A DNA stretch of 64,000 bases, taken from contig CAVYGM010000003.1 in assembly GCA_963768025.1 (NCBI GenBank), positions 1-64,000 on the forward strand, in the 5' to 3' direction. Origin of the DNA: CAVYGM01 sp963768025. GTDB lineage: Bacteria; Bacteroidota; Bacteroidia; Cytophagales; Spirosomataceae. The notes below the pieces were generated by a model that was not told where the DNA came from, did not search any database, and saw only the letters and a list, made by a program, of their open reading frames with translations. The position numbers were made by a program, and so were the translations under genes. Shown here in pieces: positions 8,796 to 18,575 of this stretch; positions within the stretch are counted from its first letter, which is position 1; the number at the start of each line of letters is the position of its first letter.

Positions 8796-10535
8796 ATGAT
8801 GATAGTAAAGCGAGTTGTGAGTCTGGCGGTAGTTGCATTTGGAATGTGGAATGCTTCGGCCGCAGTCGCCGCCCCCGCCCAGCTTCAAAAAGAAGCAGAG
8901 TATGAAACGGACACATTGGGAATTTTCTCGGATATTCTGCCGGAGGTAGAAATTCCTGATACCCTTATTCCGGGCAAATTAATCAGAGAACGATTTGCGC
9001 TGCTTCAGAAAAAAATCCCGCTTGTGTACCACCAGGTATCTCATCAGTTTGTTGAGTATTTTATTTATATCAAACCCGACTTTACCCGTCGGATGATGGA
9101 GCAGAAAGGCCTGTACTTTCCTATCTACGAAAAAGCTTTGGCCAAGTTCAAACTGCCCGACGAGCTTAAGTACCTATCCATGATTGAGTCGGGTTTGAAC
9201 CCCAAGATTATTTCCTATGCGGGTGCGGGTGGCTTGTGGCAGTTTATGCGAGCCACGGGGCGCGAGTTTGGGTTGCATCAGGATTCTTACATCGACGAGC
9301 GGTTTGATCCCGAAAAATCTACGGAAGCGGCCTGCAAGTACCTGCGCCAACTGTACTCCATTTTTGGTGATTGGGAAATGGCCCTGGCCTCTTACAACGC
9401 CGGGCCCGGTAACGTCAAGCGCGCTATGCGCCGCAGCGGCGGGGATAGCTTCTGGTCGGTATACGATGCCCTTCCCAAGCAAACCCGGGGCTACGTACCG
9501 CAGTTTGTAGCCATGCTTTACATGATGCACTATGGCCAAGATCATGGACTAACCCCCCTCAACGTAGAATACCCATCCATTACCGATACGCTGCATATCA
9601 ATGGCTATCTGGATTTGGCGACATTTTGCTCGTTGAGCGGTGTGACCATGGACGAAGTTCAAAAACTTAATCCTCAGATTATCAACACGGTACTTCCGGA
9701 CTATACCCGCAATTTTGTCCTGAAAGTACCAGCCCAGAAATTTGCTAACATAAGCCCCATGCGGCTTGCGATTCTGGACTCGGCCGCGAAAAGAGCCACG
9801 CCTGCCGCTTCACTGCTCGCTGGAGCGGAAGCTGAGGAAGGTACCTCAGACTACACCACCAAACGCCTGAGCCATACCGTGCGAAGCGGTGAAACCTTGT
9901 CGTCAGTAGCCAACCGCTACCGGGTAACTGTGACTGAATTAAAAAAATGGAACCGGCTGCGCAGTACCCGGCTGTTGAGAGGCCAACGGCTGACCATCAT
10001 TCGTCAGGTGGAGGTACCCAAATCCCAACCGGTGGAAACGAGACTTGCTTCCAGTATTACCAAAGCAAAAGTGGTGGCCGACACCACGGAGGATAGTCCG
10101 GAACCTGCGGGAGAACTTGTAGCGGATGCCGGTGAAGCAACCCCTCCAAAAGCCAAGGTAACTAAGGCACAGGCAGCTCCTAAGACCGTTGTACACTCGG
10201 TCAGGAAGGGCGAAAACCTTACTTTGATCGCTAAGCGCTATCGGGTGAGTGTGGAGGACCTGAAAGAGTGGAATAACCTGGCTAGCGGCAGACTTTCCCT
10301 CGGTCAGAAGCTAAAAATAGGGGATGGGCCAACGGCAGGTTCTGCCAAGGTGACGTCCACCGTGGTCAGCAAGGCTACTCCGCAAATAAAGGCCCGCTAC
10401 CACACCGTACAGCGTGGGGATACCCTCTGGACCATCTCGCAGCGCTACGGCCTGACCATTGACAAAATCAAGCAGGCCAACAAAATGAAAGGAAATGCTA
10501 TCAAAGCAGGCATGAAACTCCTGATAACGGGCTGA
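8796..10535 (+). CDS. membrane-bound lytic transglycosylase, MltD-like, with three LysM domains
   Basis: The 579-residue protein starts with a signal peptide (about 1-26). It then carries a lytic transglycosylase (SLT) domain with catalytic Glu at E131 (SMIESGLNP), the GGLWQFM motif and the SYNAGPGNV motif. The C-terminal region has three LysM repeats (SHTVRSGETLSSVANRYRV, HSVRKGENLTLIAKRYRV and YHTVQRGDTLWTISQRYGL), joined by Ala/Pro/Lys-rich linkers, that bind peptidoglycan. The enzyme cleaves the MurNAc-GlcNAc bond to give 1,6-anhydro ends in the periplasm. Length and architecture are usual for Bacteroidota MltD-type proteins. A strong terminator follows. Confidence 0.93.
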   Translation: MMIVKRVVSLAVVAFGMWNASAAVAAPAQLQKEAEYETDTLGIFSDILPEVEIPDTLIPGKLIRERFALLQKKIPLVYHQVSHQFVEYFIYIKPDFTRRMMEQKGLYFPIYEKALAKFKLPDELKYLSMIESGLNPKIISYAGAGGLWQFMRATGREFGLHQDSYIDERFDPEKSTEAACKYLRQLYSIFGDWEMALASYNAGPGNVKRAMRRSGGDSFWSVYDALPKQTRGYVPQFVAMLYMMHYGQDHGLTPLNVEYPSITDTLHINGYLDLATFCSLSGVTMDEVQKLNPQIINTVLPDYTRNFVLKVPAQKFANISPMRLAILDSAAKRATPAASLLAGAEAEEGTSDYTTKRLSHTVRSGETLSSVANRYRVTVTELKKWNRLRSTRLLRGQRLTIIRQVEVPKSQPVETRLASSITKAKVVADTTEDSPEPAGELVADAGEATPPKAKVTKAQAAPKTVVHSVRKGENLTLIAKRYRVSVEDLKEWNNLASGRLSLGQKLKIGDGPTAGSAKVTSTVVSKATPQIKARYHTVQRGDTLWTISQRYGLTIDKIKQANKMKGNAIKAGMKLLITG

Positions 10536-10556
10536 TCGCTAGCTTGCTATATAACT

Positions 10557-10589
10557 CACCACCCACATGGTCTTGTGGGTGGTGTTTTT
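10557..10589 (+). terminator. intrinsic terminator after the lytic transglycosylase
   Basis: CACCACCCAC (10557-10566) and GTGGGTGGTG (10575-10584) form a perfect 10-bp stem with an 8-base loop, followed by TTTTT. It ends the transglycosylase transcript 31 bases before ruvA. Confidence 0.9.
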
Positions 10590-10619
10590 GTTACTATATT
10601 GCCAAAAACTTAGAAAAAA

Positions 10620-11213
10620 ATGATTGCGTACGTTGAAGGAAAATTAGCCTACAAAGATCCGGCTTATGCCATTATTGACGTTCAGGGGGTGGGCTATGAG
10701 GTACGCATTTCTTTACAAACGTACTCCGCTTTGCCCGAAATAGGAGAGAAGTGCAGGGTAAACACCTATCTGAATATCCGTGAGGATGCCCACATTCTGT
10801 TTGGCTTCGGGGAGCCCGACGAGAAAAAGCTTTTTCTGGACCTGGTCAGCGTATCAGGCGTAGGGCCCGCTACGGCTTTGGTGATGCTTTCTTCGCTTTC
10901 CTCTTCCGAAATTCGCCACGCTATTATGAATGAAGATTTGCGGGTGGTCCAATCCATCAAAGGCATAGGGTCCAAAACCGCCCAGCGGGTCATTCTGGAA
11001 TTGAAGGATAAAATGCGAAAAGACTCGCTTACCTCCCCCGTTCCGTTCCTGGCCGCCACCGCCACGGGAGGGCAGGTACGCAGCGAAGCTTTGGCAGCCC
11101 TGGTGACGCTGGGTATACCAAAACCATCCGCTGAAAAGAGCCTGGACACCATTATCAAACGGGAGGGAGACCAACTGACAGTGGAGCAATTGATCAAGCT
11201 GGCCCTGCGGTGA
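10620..11213 (+). CDS. ruvA: Holliday junction branch migration protein RuvA
   Basis: The 197-residue protein starts MIAYVEGKLAYKDPAYAIID, the RuvA OB-fold. Two helix-hairpin-helix motifs follow (SVSGVGPATAL near residue 80 and SIKGIGSKTAQRV near 115), and a C-terminal domain (about 150-197, EALAALVTLGIPKPSAEK) contacts RuvB. RuvA tetramers bind four-way junctions and load the RuvB motor in recombinational repair. ruvB is not in the window. The following gene is sprA, a neighbour I recognise from other Bacteroidota. Confidence 0.96.
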   Translation: MIAYVEGKLAYKDPAYAIIDVQGVGYEVRISLQTYSALPEIGEKCRVNTYLNIREDAHILFGFGEPDEKKLFLDLVSVSGVGPATALVMLSSLSSSEIRHAIMNEDLRVVQSIKGIGSKTAQRVILELKDKMRKDSLTSPVPFLAATATGGQVRSEALAALVTLGIPKPSAEKSLDTIIKREGDQLTVEQLIKLALR

Positions 11214-11326
11214 GTCACCGTTTAATTTTTATATTCACAAGAGAATATTGGCAGTGTTTTAGCCGTTTTGTGGATAGCACAAAAAAGTTCACCCTACCGG
11301 ACCCTCATTAACCAGCGTGTTAGGCT

Positions 11327-14300
11327 TTGTCAGGAACTATTTACCAATTTCTTTTTCGGACCGTTACCATCACAGCAGGCGCTTACCTGCTTGTAAGTGC
11401 TACAGGTAACCTCATTCCTTCACCGTCGGATGAGGTAGGTGCTGTTGTGTCGTATCAGGCCGATACCGTCGTAGGGGATACTACCGGCGATGAGCTCAAA
11501 AGGTCGGGGCGTCGAACCATTATGCGCTGGCAGGATTACTACCGAAACCGCTTTTCGGAATCGAGACCCCGTTCGTCTTTCTACCTCAAAGACCCTACCA
11601 ATATCTCCACTACCATGCAATTGGATAGTACGGGTAGGGTGGTCATATCGGAGGATGTCATTACTCCCAAAGGATCGCTGAATTATCGCCCCACCGAAAG
11701 TCTGGACCTGACTACCTACAACGAGATTCAACGAAAGCGAGCTTTCGAAACTCTCATGCGGGAGTATTCGGCTCGATTGGATGGGAAGAGTGCCATGGGA
11801 GGACGTGGCCTACTGCCCAAGCTAGACTTACCCCCGGCCCTGGACAAGCTTTTTGGCCAGGATTTCATGGATTTCAAGCCCAATGGCTTTGTGGCGCTGG
11901 ATTTTGGGGTGCTGCATCAATTCATTGATAACCCGGCCGTTCCCGTCCGGCAGAGGCGGAATACCAACTTTATTTTTAATGAGCAAATCAATATCAACTT
12001 CAATGCCAAGCTGGGGGATCGGCTGGGCTTCCTGACCAACTTCGATACCAAGGCAAGCTTTAATTTTGAAAATGCCCTGAAGCTCAACTATAAGGCTCCC
12101 GAAGAGAGCCTGGTTCGGAAGGTAGAAGCCGGAAATATCAGCTGGCCCATCAATAGTCAATTGATTCCGGGCGTTCAGAATTTGTTCGGAGTCAAGACCG
12201 AGTTTCAGTTCGGTCGCCTGAATGCCACTTTTGTAGGTTCCCAACAACGCTCCCGTAAGGAACGCATCGTGCTGCGGGGTGGTGCCCAAACCAAGGATTT
12301 TGAGATCCGGGTAGACAACTACGACGAAAACCGGCATTTCTTCTTATCCCAGTTTTTCAGGAACAAATACGAGAGTGCACTCAAAACACTGCCGGTGATT
12401 ACCTCCGGCGTGACGATCACGCGTTTGGAAGTGTACGTAACCAACCGTACCACTACCACCGAGTCGCTTCGCAACCTGGCCGCTTTTGCCGACCTGGGCG
12501 AGCCCCGGCCCTACAATACGGCGAACCCCAACCTGCAACCCATAAACTCGCAATTGCCCGCTGACAATCAGACCAATGGCTTGTACCCAAGCCTACTGAA
12601 TAATAACGCGTTCCGGCAAATAGACCAAACGACTTTTGAACTTACCTCCACCCTGGGCCTGCAAAAAAGTGTGGACTTCGAGGTGCTGCGCGGTGCCAAA
12701 CGTCTGATTGAAGAGCGGGAATACAAGTACAATCCCCAGCTTGGGTACCTGTCGCTTACCGTTCCGCTGAGAAACGACGAAGTACTGGCGGTTGCGTACG
12801 AATATACCCTCAACGGCCGTGCTTACAAAGTGGGCGAACTCACCGAAGATTATCAAAATCGGAGAGATGACGAAGTGATTGCTTTGAAGCTTTTGAAATC
12901 TTCTACCATCCGCAACAACACGCAGTTGCCGATGTGGGATCTGATGATGAAAAACGTCTATTCGCTGGGTACTAATCAGATTGACCGCCAGGGATTTCAG
13001 TTTAGGATTATCTACAAAGACGACCTGACCGGCATAGACAACCCTAACCTACAGGAAGGAAGGAACTTGCAGAACAAGCCCTTGCTACGCATCATGGGAT
13101 TGGATCGGCTCAACCCCGTGAATGATGTGCAGCCCGACGGAAACTTTGACTTTGTGGAGGGGATCACCATTGATCCCAAAACCGGGCGAGTGTTTTTCCC
13201 GGTGCTGGAACCGTTCGGATCGAACCTCGCTAAATACTTCGATGCCGATGAAGATATTCTTAGGAATAAGTACGTGTTCAATGAACTGTACCGTACCACC
13301 CTGATCGACGCCCAGCAGGTGTCGGAACGGAATAAGTTTTATCTAAAAGGAAGCTATCAGTCGGCCGGAGGGACGGATGTGCAGCTGCCGTACGGAGTTT
13401 CGGAGCAGTCGGTAACCGTTACGTCCGGTGGAGTTTCACTTTCGCCGGGTTCTGACTTTATTGTAGAAGCACAGATCGGCCGCGTACGCCTGGTGAATCC
13501 GAGCGTTCTGAACTCCGGTCGCGAGATTGTGATTGAATTCGAACGCCCCGATATGTTCAGTAACCAGATTCGTACCCTGTTCGGTACGCGCCTGGATTAC
13601 CTGGTCAATAACGATATCAACATCGGTATGACCGCCATGCACCACCGCGAAACCCCGGCGGGTTTCCTGACTAGGGTGGCCATCGGGAACGAACCCACCA
13701 ATAACACTATCGTGGGATTGGATGCCAATATCCGGAAAGATGCCCCTTTCCTCACCAAATGGCTCGACAAACTACCCCTGATTCAGACCAAAGAACCGTC
13801 CAGCATCCTGTTTAAGGGCGAAGTAGCCAAACTCTTCCCTGGGGTGGCTCCGCGCGTAAACAACCGATCGCTGGTGGATGACTTCGAGGCGGCACGTACG
13901 ATCTATGATCTCACCCGGCAGCCGACGCGCTGGCGGTTGGGGTCAACCCCTCAGCAGTACCCGCAGGGAACCCCCACCAACCCCCTCGAATTTGGGTACC
14001 GGCGGGCCAAGATTTCGGCCTATACCGTGGATAATATTTTTGTGTTTCAAGGCTTTGGGGCCAATTTACGCCCCCCGAATATCACGGACGCCGACCTGGA
14101 AAACTACTACGAGCGGCAATTCAATCCCCGGGAGTTGTTTCCCGGCCGCTCGGTGCCGCCCCTGAATTTGCCGCAGAGTATCCTGGATATTGCCTACTAC
14201 CCCAGCGAGCGGGGGATGTATAACTACAATCCCGATCTGGATAATAATGGTTTTCTGAAAACCCCGCGCCGCAACTTTGGGGCCATTAGCCGGGCGGTGA

Positions 14301-17300
14301 CGTCGGATATTGATTTTGACAATGCCAATATTGAAAACATCGAGTTCTGGCTGATGGATCCGTTCATTGGGGGAGAAAAAGGGATCGTGCGCGATGGAAT
14401 TCAAAATACAAACAATACCACGGGTGGTAAGCTGGTGTTCAACCTGGGGGATGTTTCGGAAGATGTGATCAAGGATGGCCGGTACAATTTTGAGAACGGG
14501 TTACCGGTCAATGATCCCCAACCGGGCGTCAATGTAGACAGTACCGCCTGGGGGCGTGTGACCAAGCAGCAGTTTTTGATCAACGCGTTCAGCAACGAGC
14601 CAGGAGCCCGCGAAAAGCAGGATATAGGACTGGATGGCCTGAACAATACCGACGAGCGGAGGTACTTCAGAGAGCGTTTTCTTGATCGCCTTCCCGCCAC
14701 CCTCACCACCGAAGCTCGGGATCGCATCCTGGCTGACCCTTCCGGGGATGACTTCCAGTTTTACCTGGGGGCGGAATTGGATGCGGCCGACAAGAAAATA
14801 CTCGAACGCTACAAAGAGTACCTGGGTATGGAGGGAAACTCACCGGAGAGCAATTCTACGGCTAACTCCAATGAGAATGTTACGCCCGCCTCCACCAATA
14901 TACCAGACGCGGAAGATCTGAACGTAGACAATACCATCAACGACAACGAGGCTTACTATGAATACGAAATAGACCTCAAACCTAACCAACTGGATATTGG
15001 AAAAGGCTACATCGTAGATAAAACCGTAGCCAATGGCGCCAACTGGTACCTGTTCCGGATGCCGATCAAGGAGTTTACCCGGAAGGTAGGACAAATCAAC
15101 GGCTTCAAATCCATTCGTTTTGTCAGGCTGTACCTGACGGATTTCGCGCAGCCGGTGGTGCTTCGCTTTGCCCAGTTGCAAATGGTAGGTCAGCAGTACC
15201 GCAAGTACCTGTCGGATCTGGATGCACCCGGACTTCAGGAGGTACCCGAGCCGTACGATGCCAAGTTTATCGTTGGTACCGTGAGTATTGAAGAGAACAG
15301 TCAGGCAAATAACGCCGACAAGAAATACGTGTATGCGGTTCCGCCGGGTTGGAAGCGGGACCAGGACTTTACCCAGCCCGCGGGCAACTTCCAGCTCAAT
15401 GAACAGTCCATGAGCCTGTGCGTAACCGATATGCGCGATGCCGATTCTAGGGCGGTTTTCAAAAATGTGAACCTGGATTTGCAGTTCCGGGAGCGGCTTC
15501 GGATGTACATCCACATGCACAACGACGACAACGAAAGCACACAGGTGGGAGCCTTCCTGCGCCTGGGGACGGACTTGACCCAAAACTACTACGAAATAGA
15601 AGTAGCTAACCTCCGGGCTACCCCCGAGAATGTGAGCTTGCCCGAAGAGGTATGGCCCCTGGAAAATGAGTTGAATATCGCGCTCGATGAATTGATTCAG
15701 GCCAAGGCCCAACGCAACCGGGCCGAAAATAGGGCCATCAGCTTGCCGTATTCGGTCACAATTGTCGATAAGATGTCCCTGCGGGAGTACAAAATTACCG
15801 TGGTGGGCAATCCCGACCTGAGTACGGTACGCGTGATGATGATCGGGGTACGCAATCCCAAATCGGCCGATGAACGGAGCAAGAGTTTTTGTATATGGGT
15901 GGATGAAATGCACGTGGAGGGCTTTGACCAAACCGCCGGCGGAGCGGCCGTTGCCCAATTGAACGCAAAGCTGGCTGATTTTGCCACCATCACCGCTTCG
16001 GGAAGAGTAGAAACCTTTGGCTTTGGGGGCGTGCAGCAGCGCATCGGCGAACGCACCCGGGCTACCACCACGGAGTTTGGATTTTCATCCAATATATTGC
16101 TGGACAAGCTGTTGCCTCAGCAGTGGGGTTTCAGCATCCCGTTGTACGTAAACTACGATAACCGGCGCATCAGTCCGCATTTTAACCCGCTCGACCCGGA
16201 TACTCCCCTTTCCACTTCCCTGGAAAACCTGGATAATGCCGATGAGCGCGAACAGTACCGAAGGCTCGTGCAGGATAACTCCGTTCGGCGGGGGATCAAC
16301 CTGTCTAATGTGAGGAAAATAAAAACCAAACAGGGGGCAAAGAGTCATTTTTATGATTTTGAAAACCTAGCCTTTACCTACGCATTCAGCGACCTCACCC
16401 GCACCAACATCCTGACGGATATTTATGCCCAAAGGATGTACCGGGCGGGGATTGCCTATACCTATTCCGCCCAGCCCAAGGCATTTGAACCATTTAGAAA
16501 ATGGCAAACTGACAGCCGCTATTTGAATTTCATCAAGGATTTCAATTTGACTGTGTTGCCTACGTCCGTTTCCGTTCGGTCGGATATAGATCGTAGTTTT
16601 ACCAAAACTCAACTTCGTAATTCGGATCTGACCACCACGGGTATGGAGCCGCTCTTCGAGAAGTATTTCTGGTTTAATCGCTACTACGACGTAACCTGGA
16701 ACCTGACCAAGAATGTTGTATTGAGTTATAATACTGTTGCTAACGCCATAGTGGACGAGCCCAGCGGGGACATCAACACCGAGGTAAAACAGGATACCCT
16801 ATGGGATAATTTCAAAAAACTGGGTCGGTTAAAGAACTTCGATCAGCGCATCCGGCTTACCTACCGGCTGCCGCTGGACAAACTACCGCTTACGGACTGG
16901 ATGACTGCCGACTATAACCATACTATTGGCTTTGACTTTCAGGCGAATGCGTTGGGCATAACCGATTCGCTGGGTATTCCGTTTGGCAACATTATCCGCA
17001 ACAGCCGAGAGCGGGGCGTAACGGGTCGGGTAGATTTCGTGGCTCTGTACAACAAGCTAAGGTACCTTCGCTTTGCCAACTCGCCTTCGCAACAAAAGAA
17101 GAATTTTGCCCGTAGTCCCGGTGATATGGAAGAACTTCCGCCACCGCCCAGCAAAGTGTTAAAAGACCTCACCCGGGTACTCATGACCGTGCGGGGCATC
17201 AACGTAAGCTACACCATCCTGGAAACCACCGCCCTGCCAGGGTACCTTCGGACGCCCCGGTACTTTGGGCTTGACGATGCCAATGCACCCGGTTTGCCTT

Positions 17301-18514
17301 TTGTGCTGGGCAGTCAGGATCGAAACATCCACGTGCGGGCAGCCAACAACGGCTGGATTACCACGAGTACCGTCCAAAACCAGCCGTTTCAGCAAACGGT
17401 ACAGAAGAATTTCAATTTTAGAACCACACTAGAACCCTTCAAAGATTTCAGAATGCAGATTGAAGGGCGGCTGACCCGGCAGGATGCCTACCAGGAGTTC
17501 TACCGACCCGAACAGCCCGGCGGCGACTTTATTAGTCAGAGCCCGGTGCGCAACGGACAGTTCAGCATGTCGTTCCTGTCGTTCCGGACGGCCTTTACCA
17601 AAATGAACCGGGACAATACTTCGCCCGTATTTGACCGTTTCCGTAGCTATCGGGAGATTCTGCGGCAGCGGCTCAACCAGGAGAACGGTAGTACCGGCGA
17701 ATACAACGAGAACTCCCAGGATGTGCTCATACCAGCTTTCTTTGCGGCCTATACCGGCAAAGATCCCGAAACCGTACGGATTTCACCCTTTTTGGGCTTC
17801 CCCATGCCTAACTGGCGGGTAGATTACAACGGGTTGGCGCAGTTGCCAGCTTTCAAGAAGATTTTCAGCTCTTTCACCCTAACCCATAACTATATCTCCA
17901 ATTACAGCGTGGGTAACTTCACCTCCTCGCTGGGGTACGAAGCGCTCTACGTTAATCTGGCGGTGACAGGCTACCCCCTCTCTGCCCGGACCAATAATTT
18001 GGGACAATACGTGCCGGTTTTTGTGATGAGTACCGTGACCATGGCGGAGAAATTCTCTCCCTTGGTCGGAATCAATTTCCGTACGCAAAGCCGTATCACG
18101 GGACGGATCGACTACAACCGCGACCGTACGGTAGCCCTTAACCTGTCCAACTCGCAGGTAGCCGAGCTGTTCAATCAGGACTTGACGATCAGTATAGGAT
18201 TTACCAAAAACAATGTACCGCTTCCATTCAAGATAAATGGGGTGAAGAAAAAGCTAAAAAATGACCTGACGGTGCAGGTAGGGCTCTCCTTCCGGGATAC
18301 GCGAGCCATCCAACGGAAATTCGATGGGCAGAATATTCCTATTGCCGGTAACATCAACTTCCAGTTACGGCCTACGGTTAACTATGTGGTGAGCAACCGG
18401 CTTAGCATGCAGTTCTATTTTGACCGAACCTTCAACGATCCCCTGGTCTCGAATTCGTTCTACCGGTCTACCACGGCGGGTGGGGTACAGGTCAAATTTA
18501 ACCTCGCAGAGTAG
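11327..18514 (+). CDS. sprA: cell surface protein SprA, T9SS outer-membrane translocon
   Basis: At 2395 residues this is the giant outer-membrane protein SprA (Sov in Porphyromonas), whose known structure is a very large single-chain beta-barrel forming the type IX secretion channel. The sequence is intact and mostly alternating polar/aromatic strands with Asn/Tyr/Arg-rich loops. Typical segments include FVALDFGVLHQFIDNPAVP near residue 180, repeated NINFNAKLGDRLGFLTNFDT-like strands and C-terminal strands ending GGVQVKFNLAE. The start is a TTG at 11327, because an in-frame TAG at 11321 precludes an earlier start; a hydrophobic export signal follows (residues 5-30). It exports proteins such as the cargo encoded at 38.5 and 54.4 kb. 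Confidence 0.95.
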   Translation: MSGTIYQFLFRTVTITAGAYLLVSATGNLIPSPSDEVGAVVSYQADTVVGDTTGDELKRSGRRTIMRWQDYYRNRFSESRPRSSFYLKDPTNISTTMQLDSTGRVVISEDVITPKGSLNYRPTESLDLTTYNEIQRKRAFETLMREYSARLDGKSAMGGRGLLPKLDLPPALDKLFGQDFMDFKPNGFVALDFGVLHQFIDNPAVPVRQRRNTNFIFNEQININFNAKLGDRLGFLTNFDTKASFNFENALKLNYKAPEESLVRKVEAGNISWPINSQLIPGVQNLFGVKTEFQFGRLNATFVGSQQRSRKERIVLRGGAQTKDFEIRVDNYDENRHFFLSQFFRNKYESALKTLPVITSGVTITRLEVYVTNRTTTTESLRNLAAFADLGEPRPYNTANPNLQPINSQLPADNQTNGLYPSLLNNNAFRQIDQTTFELTSTLGLQKSVDFEVLRGAKRLIEEREYKYNPQLGYLSLTVPLRNDEVLAVAYEYTLNGRAYKVGELTEDYQNRRDDEVIALKLLKSSTIRNNTQLPMWDLMMKNVYSLGTNQIDRQGFQFRIIYKDDLTGIDNPNLQEGRNLQNKPLLRIMGLDRLNPVNDVQPDGNFDFVEGITIDPKTGRVFFPVLEPFGSNLAKYFDADEDILRNKYVFNELYRTTLIDAQQVSERNKFYLKGSYQSAGGTDVQLPYGVSEQSVTVTSGGVSLSPGSDFIVEAQIGRVRLVNPSVLNSGREIVIEFERPDMFSNQIRTLFGTRLDYLVNNDINIGMTAMHHRETPAGFLTRVAIGNEPTNNTIVGLDANIRKDAPFLTKWLDKLPLIQTKEPSSILFKGEVAKLFPGVAPRVNNRSLVDDFEAARTIYDLTRQPTRWRLGSTPQQYPQGTPTNPLEFGYRRAKISAYTVDNIFVFQGFGANLRPPNITDADLENYYERQFNPRELFPGRSVPPLNLPQSILDIAYYPSERGMYNYNPDLDNNGFLKTPRRNFGAISRAVTSDIDFDNANIENIEFWLMDPFIGGEKGIVRDGIQNTNNTTGGKLVFNLGDVSEDVIKDGRYNFENGLPVNDPQPGVNVDSTAWGRVTKQQFLINAFSNEPGAREKQDIGLDGLNNTDERRYFRERFLDRLPATLTTEARDRILADPSGDDFQFYLGAELDAADKKILERYKEYLGMEGNSPESNSTANSNENVTPASTNIPDAEDLNVDNTINDNEAYYEYEIDLKPNQLDIGKGYIVDKTVANGANWYLFRMPIKEFTRKVGQINGFKSIRFVRLYLTDFAQPVVLRFAQLQMVGQQYRKYLSDLDAPGLQEVPEPYDAKFIVGTVSIEENSQANNADKKYVYAVPPGWKRDQDFTQPAGNFQLNEQSMSLCVTDMRDADSRAVFKNVNLDLQFRERLRMYIHMHNDDNESTQVGAFLRLGTDLTQNYYEIEVANLRATPENVSLPEEVWPLENELNIALDELIQAKAQRNRAENRAISLPYSVTIVDKMSLREYKITVVGNPDLSTVRVMMIGVRNPKSADERSKSFCIWVDEMHVEGFDQTAGGAAVAQLNAKLADFATITASGRVETFGFGGVQQRIGERTRATTTEFGFSSNILLDKLLPQQWGFSIPLYVNYDNRRISPHFNPLDPDTPLSTSLENLDNADEREQYRRLVQDNSVRRGINLSNVRKIKTKQGAKSHFYDFENLAFTYAFSDLTRTNILTDIYAQRMYRAGIAYTYSAQPKAFEPFRKWQTDSRYLNFIKDFNLTVLPTSVSVRSDIDRSFTKTQLRNSDLTTTGMEPLFEKYFWFNRYYDVTWNLTKNVVLSYNTVANAIVDEPSGDINTEVKQDTLWDNFKKLGRLKNFDQRIRLTYRLPLDKLPLTDWMTADYNHTIGFDFQANALGITDSLGIPFGNIIRNSRERGVTGRVDFVALYNKLRYLRFANSPSQQKKNFARSPGDMEELPPPPSKVLKDLTRVLMTVRGINVSYTILETTALPGYLRTPRYFGLDDANAPGLPFVLGSQDRNIHVRAANNGWITTSTVQNQPFQQTVQKNFNFRTTLEPFKDFRMQIEGRLTRQDAYQEFYRPEQPGGDFISQSPVRNGQFSMSFLSFRTAFTKMNRDNTSPVFDRFRSYREILRQRLNQENGSTGEYNENSQDVLIPAFFAAYTGKDPETVRISPFLGFPMPNWRVDYNGLAQLPAFKKIFSSFTLTHNYISNYSVGNFTSSLGYEALYVNLAVTGYPLSARTNNLGQYVPVFVMSTVTMAEKFSPLVGINFRTQSRITGRIDYNRDRTVALNLSNSQVAELFNQDLTISIGFTKNNVPLPFKINGVKKKLKNDLTVQVGLSFRDTRAIQRKFDGQNIPIAGNINFQLRPTVNYVVSNRLSMQFYFDRTFNDPLVSNSFYRSTTAGGVQVKFNLAE

Positions 18515-18551
18515 GTGTAGAAAATATTATTTTGAGGCTTTGATTCTTAAG

Positions 18552-18575
18552 GCCAAGCCGGTCAGTTTGGCTTTT
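18552..18575 (+). terminator. probable intrinsic terminator after sprA
   Basis: GCCAAGC (18552-18558) pairs with GTTTGGC (18565-18571) with one G-U pair and a 6-base loop, then TTTT. It overlaps the last codons of the convergent mannosyltransferase gene, so termination there would be embedded in coding sequence. Confidence 0.55.

Noticed and set aside
14840..15958. Open frame of 372 codons on the minus strand
   Set aside because: It lies wholly antisense to sprA, has no recognisable domain and follows from codon bias of the sprA frame.
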